From the NCBI GenBank assembly GCA_963457535.1, contig OY734803.1, positions 1,612,001 through 1,676,000 of the forward strand: 64,000 bases of DNA. Direction: 5' to 3'. The translations under genes and the position numbers were made by a program. Of this stretch, positions 60,143 to 64,000 are shown one piece after another (positions within the stretch are counted from its first letter, which is position 1; the number at the start of each line of letters is the position of its first letter). Below the pieces are notes generated by a model, which had not been told where the DNA came from, ran no database searches, and saw nothing but the letters and a program-made list of their open reading frames with translations. The DNA is from JAHRAW01 sp028066695 (GTDB lineage: Bacteria; Pseudomonadota; Gammaproteobacteria; Arenicellales; Poriferihabitantaceae).

Positions 60143-60481
60143 ATGAAACACGCACTAAAATCCGACTATATGCCCGATATTGGGCATGACGCGCCAAATC
60201 TTTCCGAAATCGGAAAAAAGAAAGGAAGCGAAAAGAAAGACATCCAACTGAACGCCGTTGTGCTGGAAGCGGCGGAGGGCGGCTATGTCTCCATCAACCC
60301 GGAAACCGGCACCGCGTCGCAGGGCGAAACCCGCGCCGAGGCGGTTTCCAATCTGCGCGAGGCGACCGAACTCTATCTCGAGACGCGTCCGGACGAGTGT
60401 CCGCAGGGGGAGACCGTGGGCGTCGGGACCATCGAAGAAATGATGGTTTCAGTCGACGCGAGCGCCTTGGAAGATGAGTAA
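60143..60481 (+). CDS. HicB-like antitoxin (third HicB)
   Basis: 112 aa from the ATG at 60143, preceded by a strong GGAGGAG ribosome site. The HicB domain (LNAVVLEAAEGGYVSINPETG, SNLREATELYLE, CPQGETVG) is closely similar to those in the fusion. The N-terminal 30 residues are basic and unassigned; no ribbon-helix-helix or HTH is evident. It should neutralise the HicA that follows. The stop overlaps hicA. Confidence 0.88.
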   Translation: MKHALKSDYMPDIGHDAPNLSEIGKKKGSEKKDIQLNAVVLEAAEGGYVSINPETGTASQGETRAEAVSNLREATELYLETRPDECPQGETVGVGTIEEMMVSVDASALEDE

Positions 60482-60710
60482 CAAACTGCCGCGCGATTTG
60501 TCCGGCAGGGATGTCGGACGAATCTTGGAAAGCATCGGCTTTAAATCCGACAGAAGAAACGACGGTCACTTCACCTATACCCTCGGATCCAATACCACAA
60601 CCGTGCCGGACCACAGGAAAGGAGTCAAGACAGGAACGCTGAACGAGATAATCAAGCAGGCGGGGCTTTCCAGGAAAGATTTCATGGATGCTTATAGGAA
60701 ATGGAAGTAA
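60474..60710 (+). CDS. HicA-like mRNA interferase toxin (third HicA)
   Basis: 78 aa. SGRDVGRILESIGF opens the fold, the catalytic His is in NDGHFTYTLG, and PDHRKGVKTGTLNEIIKQAGLSRKDFM is the usual end. It ends MDAYRKWK, close to MEAYRKRK in the second HicA, showing recent duplication. Overlap with hicB confirms the pair. Confidence 0.9.
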   Translation: MSNKLPRDLSGRDVGRILESIGFKSDRRNDGHFTYTLGSNTTTVPDHRKGVKTGTLNEIIKQAGLSRKDFMDAYRKWK

Positions 60711-60718
60711 GTTTTCTT

Positions 60719-60746
60719 TTCATTTCCTCCGCCGTTTTTCTTCGGC
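60719..60746 (+). repeat. 28-base direct repeat, copy 2 (downstream of third hicA)
   Basis: Identical 28-base copy of the element at 59908. Here the sequence after it is TTTTCG, giving a short stem (GCCG/CGGC) followed by T residues that could act as a weak terminator. Confidence 0.9.
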
Positions 60747-60754
60747 TTTTCGTG

Positions 60755-60763
60755 TGCTATAAT
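60755..60763 (+). promoter_or_regulatory. Extended -10 promoter before the orphan membrane protein
   Basis: TGC followed by a perfect TATAAT (60758-60763). The gene it probably serves starts at 60853, which leaves an 80-base leader with no recognised motif. Confidence 0.55.
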
Positions 60764-60852
60764 TTCCGCTCGGCGCGTGAATAGATCGAGGTCGGTGGGG
60801 CGGTGAAAATCATCGCACTGGTTTTTCTGCAACTTACACTTGGATATGTAAT

Positions 60853-61455
60853 ATGAAAATGCTGAAAAAGTTTTTTTCCTTAATTGGCGAACTGGCGGTT
60901 GCGATTTGCGTTTTGGTCGCGGTGCTGGCACTTATTCCCGCTGTTGCTGATACTCCGGATTTCTGGGACAAAAACCCGGAAATTCTTATTGCACTGGTCA
61001 TCGGCCTGTTGCCGTCGGCTATTGTGTTGCATGTGCAAAATCGGACCGAAAAAAGGGAACGCCACAAATGGCTGTTGGAAAAAAGGGCAACTGTTCTTGC
61101 TGGCCTGATATCTGCGTTCGGCAAAATGTTCAAAGCCGGCAGATTCTCCACAACTCTGGCCGAACGCCAGCAAAAAACTCTCGAGATTCAACAGGTGTTG
61201 ATGGACAATAAGTCCGATGTGGTTGCGTGGGCGCCTATTTCCGTTATCCGCGCTTGGAAGGAGATGGAGGCATTCACATTTGAGGGCGGTGCGCTGAATG
61301 CCACAAACAAGTCGCTTATGGAGACGATCGAATCTCTTGACAAGGTTTTTCGAGTAATCCGGAAGGAATTGGACCATGACGATTCTTCGCTTAAGAAAGG
61401 CGAACTAGTCGGTGTTTTTCTCTCGGACGAGGCTCGCAAACACCTGGAGTTGTGA
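60853..61455 (+). CDS. Orphan two-span membrane protein
   Basis: 200 aa. Two membrane helices (about 9-33 and 43-61), then a mostly helical, charged cytoplasmic domain (EKRERHKWLLEKRATVLAG onward). Not recognised. Clearly lower in GC than the core genes. It lies between the HicBA array and the methyltransferase on opposite strands, 28 bases from the latter's stop. A small membrane protein in a defence-like region could be an effector, but nothing in the sequence proves it. Confidence 0.7.
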   Translation: MKMLKKFFSLIGELAVAICVLVAVLALIPAVADTPDFWDKNPEILIALVIGLLPSAIVLHVQNRTEKRERHKWLLEKRATVLAGLISAFGKMFKAGRFSTTLAERQQKTLEIQQVLMDNKSDVVAWAPISVIRAWKEMEAFTFEGGALNATNKSLMETIESLDKVFRVIRKELDHDDSSLKKGELVGVFLSDEARKHLEL

Positions 61456-61483
61456 CTAGCAAGCCCGCCAAAAACGCCGCCTT

Positions 61484-64000
61484 TTAGCGCGCTTTTCGGG
61501 CGCGTTTTTTCTTCCCCGGCAAAACCGGGACGGTGTATTTTTGGTAGAGGTCAAACAGAAATGCAACCCGCGTCGCTTCGTCGGGAAATGCGGCGGAGCG
61601 GTAGGCGAGGTCGACAGAGCGGTCGAGTTTTTGGTGCGCTTTTAATAATGGAGCGGGCATCGTTATCGGGTCGTAAAGATCGGCGAGGGTGGAGTTCGGG
61701 TATTTTGCGCGCGCGTCCAGCACCGCTTTTGCGGCGGTTTCTATGCCGGCAGTTTGTTTCTCCGTCGGGTTTTGCGGCCAGGGAAAGTTGTTGTAGACAA
61801 TTTTGGCCGAATAACGATACCGACTTTCCATGCGTCCGCCGACTGCGCGCATCCACGCCATGTGCATGAGGGAAGTGATCACGCCGAAGTGATACAAGGT
61901 TGCATTCGGCACGGTGTACAAGTTGTTGCCGGCGACATGGTCGGGCGGAAAGTAGCCGATTGGAACATAGGCTCTTTTTTCAGAGGAAACCATCGGCGCG
62001 GCAAGATAAGGGCTGTCGCCCTGGCGATCTTCCGTAAAAAGCGTCGGCGTTTTTGCAAACTCCCGCGTCATTTTCTTTGCGCTTTTTTCGCGCATTTCTT
62101 TGACCGCTTTAACGCGCTCCATTACGCGCGGCATTTTTCGCAGTTTTTCCGGCGGGCAATTTTTCAGCCACAGGCAAAAACGCGGAATGCCATGAATCAA
62201 CTCCTTCCCCATTGAATACGGTTTGACCCACTCTGCCGCGGCCGGCTCGGCTTCGAGCAATTCGTTTTTTTCGGTTTCGCTCAAAATGAAATTTCCGCCG
62301 TCAGCGGGTTTGCTGCCGGCGACCATTTCGGGGCAGTCCGACAACGCTTTGAGCGCACCAGAAACAATGACATTCGGGGCGTCCGTCAAATAGGGATTGA
62401 TGTTTGCGCAGACAATTTCATGCGGCTCGCCGTCAATATCTTCGTATTCAAAAAGGCGTTTTTTCGGCGTGTCAAACAAGCCGAAACCGATGATGACGCA
62501 ATGAACGGCCGCTTTTCCGCGCGCTTCATTTGTCCACTTAAAAGTGCGGTGTGCAAAGTGGACGCGAATTCCGTCTTCAATTAAGCCGGGCCAGAGCATA
62601 TAAACCTGCTCGCCTTGCGTAATGGAATTGGTGGAGACAAAAGCGCAACGAATTTCTTCGTTGTCTTTCATGTACCGCAGGGCTTTTTTGTACCAAGCAG
62701 TTACATAGTCCAAATTCGTGGCGTATTTTGCCGGGCCGAAAATCCGCGCCATGTCCGCCTTTTGTTCGGCGTTTTGAAAATTCTTGCCGATAAACGGCGG
62801 ATTCCCCATCACATAATCAATCTCCTCGGCCGGCGCGACTTCGCGCCAGTCCATTTGCAGGGCGTTGCCGTGAATTATGGTGGCGGCGGTTTCCAGCGGG
62901 ATGCGCGCGAAATATACGCCGAATTCCTCGGAGGCGAGCAGGTTCATTTGGTGGTCCACCAGCCACATGGCGACTTGCGCGATTTGCGCGGGGAATTCCT
63001 CCAGTTCCATTCCGTAAAAGGAATCCACATTGAGTTTCAGCAGGGTGTCCACCTGCAGCAGTTGTTTGCCGCTCTTTTGCGTGGCGCGGAGGATTTCCAA
63101 TTCCAACAGGCGCAATTCGCGGTAGGCGATGACCAGGAAGTTTCCGCAGCCGCATGCGGGGTCCAGGAATTTTAATGCGGCGAGTTTTTTGTGGAATTGA
63201 AAGAGCGCGTTCGGGTTGCGGCGGGCGCGCTTAAATTCCGCGCGCAAGTCGTCCATGAAAAGCGGGTTGATGAGTTTGAGGATGTTTTTTTCGGAGGTGT
63301 AATGCGCGCCGAGATTGCGGCGCGCTTCCTTGTCCATGATGGATTGAAAAAGCGAGCCGAAAATCGCCGGGGAGATGCGGCTCCAATCCAGGTCGCAGCA
63401 GCGCAAAAGGAGTTTTCGCATGGCGCGGTCAAAGGCGGCCGGGGGGAGGCGTTCCGCGAAGAGTTTTCCGTTGATGTGCGGAAAGGCGGCGAGTTGTTCG
63501 TCTCGGTTGTGCTGGCGTTTTTCGGCGGGGGTGTTGAGGATGTAAAACAGGGTGTCCAGGTGCTGGCCGAGGTCGGAGCCGTCCTCACTGGTGCGGTCTT
63601 CTATGTAGAACTGAAACTGGCGCGACTCGGGGAAGATGCCGGTGTTGTCGGCGAACAGGCAGAAGAGGAGGCGGACCAGGTAGAGTTCCAATTCGTGGCC
63701 GCGGTAGTTGTTGTTCTGCATGGCGTCGTGGAGTTTTCCCATGGCTTCGGCGGCTTCTATGTTGACCGGGTCCTGCTCGCGAAGTTTGTGGGTTTGGTAG
63801 CCGGCGATGAAGGCGAACAGGCCGGCGTTTTTGGCGAGGTCGGCGATGGAGAAATCGTGGCGGGAGTTTTCGTCCAGGTCGTGCAGGCGGAAGCGGGCGA
63901 AGTCGGAGACCAGGACATAGCGCGGCAAATCGCGCTCGGCAATTCCGGGGAAATAATTCATGGCTTGTTGGTGGGCGTGGTCCAAATTTCCGCCGCGGGA
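61484..64000 (-). CDS. Type IIL (MmeI-like) restriction-modification/methyltransferase protein, 5' end beyond the window
   Basis: 839 codons visible, open at the right edge. The first visible part (PRYVLVSDFARFRLHDLDE) belongs to the N-terminal region of the MmeI family; the nuclease motif would lie beyond the edge. A helical spacer, then the SAM-dependent N6-adenine methyltransferase: motif I DPACGCGNF (usual Ser replaced by Cys) and motif IV NPPFIGKNF, then a target-recognition region (SSEKRAYVPIGYFPPDHVAGN) and a Lys/Arg-rich C terminus. Such enzymes combine cutting and modification in one chain. The visible part is intact. Confidence 0.85.
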   Translation of the reverse strand, partial: SRGGNLDHAHQQAMNYFPGIAERDLPRYVLVSDFARFRLHDLDENSRHDFSIADLAKNAGLFAFIAGYQTHKLREQDPVNIEAAEAMGKLHDAMQNNNYRGHELELYLVRLLFCLFADNTGIFPESRQFQFYIEDRTSEDGSDLGQHLDTLFYILNTPAEKRQHNRDEQLAAFPHINGKLFAERLPPAAFDRAMRKLLLRCCDLDWSRISPAIFGSLFQSIMDKEARRNLGAHYTSEKNILKLINPLFMDDLRAEFKRARRNPNALFQFHKKLAALKFLDPACGCGNFLVIAYRELRLLELEILRATQKSGKQLLQVDTLLKLNVDSFYGMELEEFPAQIAQVAMWLVDHQMNLLASEEFGVYFARIPLETAATIIHGNALQMDWREVAPAEEIDYVMGNPPFIGKNFQNAEQKADMARIFGPAKYATNLDYVTAWYKKALRYMKDNEEIRCAFVSTNSITQGEQVYMLWPGLIEDGIRVHFAHRTFKWTNEARGKAAVHCVIIGFGLFDTPKKRLFEYEDIDGEPHEIVCANINPYLTDAPNVIVSGALKALSDCPEMVAGSKPADGGNFILSETEKNELLEAEPAAAEWVKPYSMGKELIHGIPRFCLWLKNCPPEKLRKMPRVMERVKAVKEMREKSAKKMTREFAKTPTLFTEDRQGDSPYLAAPMVSSEKRAYVPIGYFPPDHVAGNNLYTVPNATLYHFGVITSLMHMAWMRAVGGRMESRYRYSAKIVYNNFPWPQNPTEKQTAGIETAAKAVLDARAKYPNSTLADLYDPITMPAPLLKAHQKLDRSVDLAYRSAAFPDEATRVAFLFDLYQKYTVPVLPGKKKRARKAR

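Overview
The window is dense, GC-rich bacterial chromosome, best explained as a gammaproteobacterium. The clusters gmk-rpoZ-spoT, aspS-yebC-ruvCAB-ybgC-tolQRAB-pal-cpoB, prfB-lysS and lolCD, together with glmU/glmS, nagZ, a DUF1820 gene and a cell-envelope set (Tol-Pal, Lol, an autotransporter, DsbB), all point to a Gram-negative. Codon use is extremely GCGC-rich, so every frame carries long spurious open frames. Adjacent genes very often overlap as ATGA, GTGA or TGATG, so translation is tightly coupled. The class cannot be pinned lower from this sequence alone. A betaine importer (proX/V/W) fits a marine or osmotically variable habitat.

Layout: 0-4.1 kb holds the 3' part of an S8 autotransporter protease and a short cyclase-ATPase. 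4.3-9.5 kb is an acetyltransferase-like gene, a YiiX-type hydrolase and gmk-rpoZ-spoT. 9.5-10.7 kb is a small foreign island with an HNH gene, a phage-type gene and two blocks of a 5-nt repeat around two hairpins. 10.7-14.6 kb holds a low-molecular-weight phosphatase, YkuD, nagZ, a BI-1 protein and a sugar nucleotidyltransferase. 14.7-24.9 kb is the aspS/ruv/tol-pal block, ending in tRNA-Lys(TTT). 25-37.5 kb holds a sterol-desaturase-like gene, a YkgJ-like gene, glmU-glmS, a fused alkyltransferase-like/PdxA gene, rnpB, an uncharacterised pair (563 aa plus DUF3726), efp, a uracil-DNA glycosylase and uvrC. 37.5-45.2 kb is on the minus strand: citrate synthase, a small membrane protein, rhomboid, a type-2 IleRS, an epimerase and a nucleotide-sugar dehydrogenase. 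45.4-49.8 kb is proX, a terminator, then proV-proW and an alpha/beta hydrolase. 49.8-55 kb holds dacB, a DUF1820 gene, dsbB, prfB with its programmed frameshift, and lysS. 55-56.4 kb is a ParA-like ATPase and partner. 56.5-58.5 kb is lolC-lolD. 58.5-64 kb is an accessory region: a small gene, a HicB-HicA-HicB fusion, two more hicA and one more hicB, an orphan membrane protein, and most of a type IIL (MmeI-like) methyltransferase running off the right edge.

The most unusual items are the in-frame fusion of an O6-alkylguanine alkyltransferase-like domain to PdxA, the tandem and fused HicBA array, the pentanucleotide repeat/hairpin element beside the phage-type genes, and a ParA-like pair whose start codon lies in a perfect inverted repeat. 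Starts were chosen by family length, visible ribosome sites and overlap with the upstream stop. No database search was possible, so family names come from recognised motifs.
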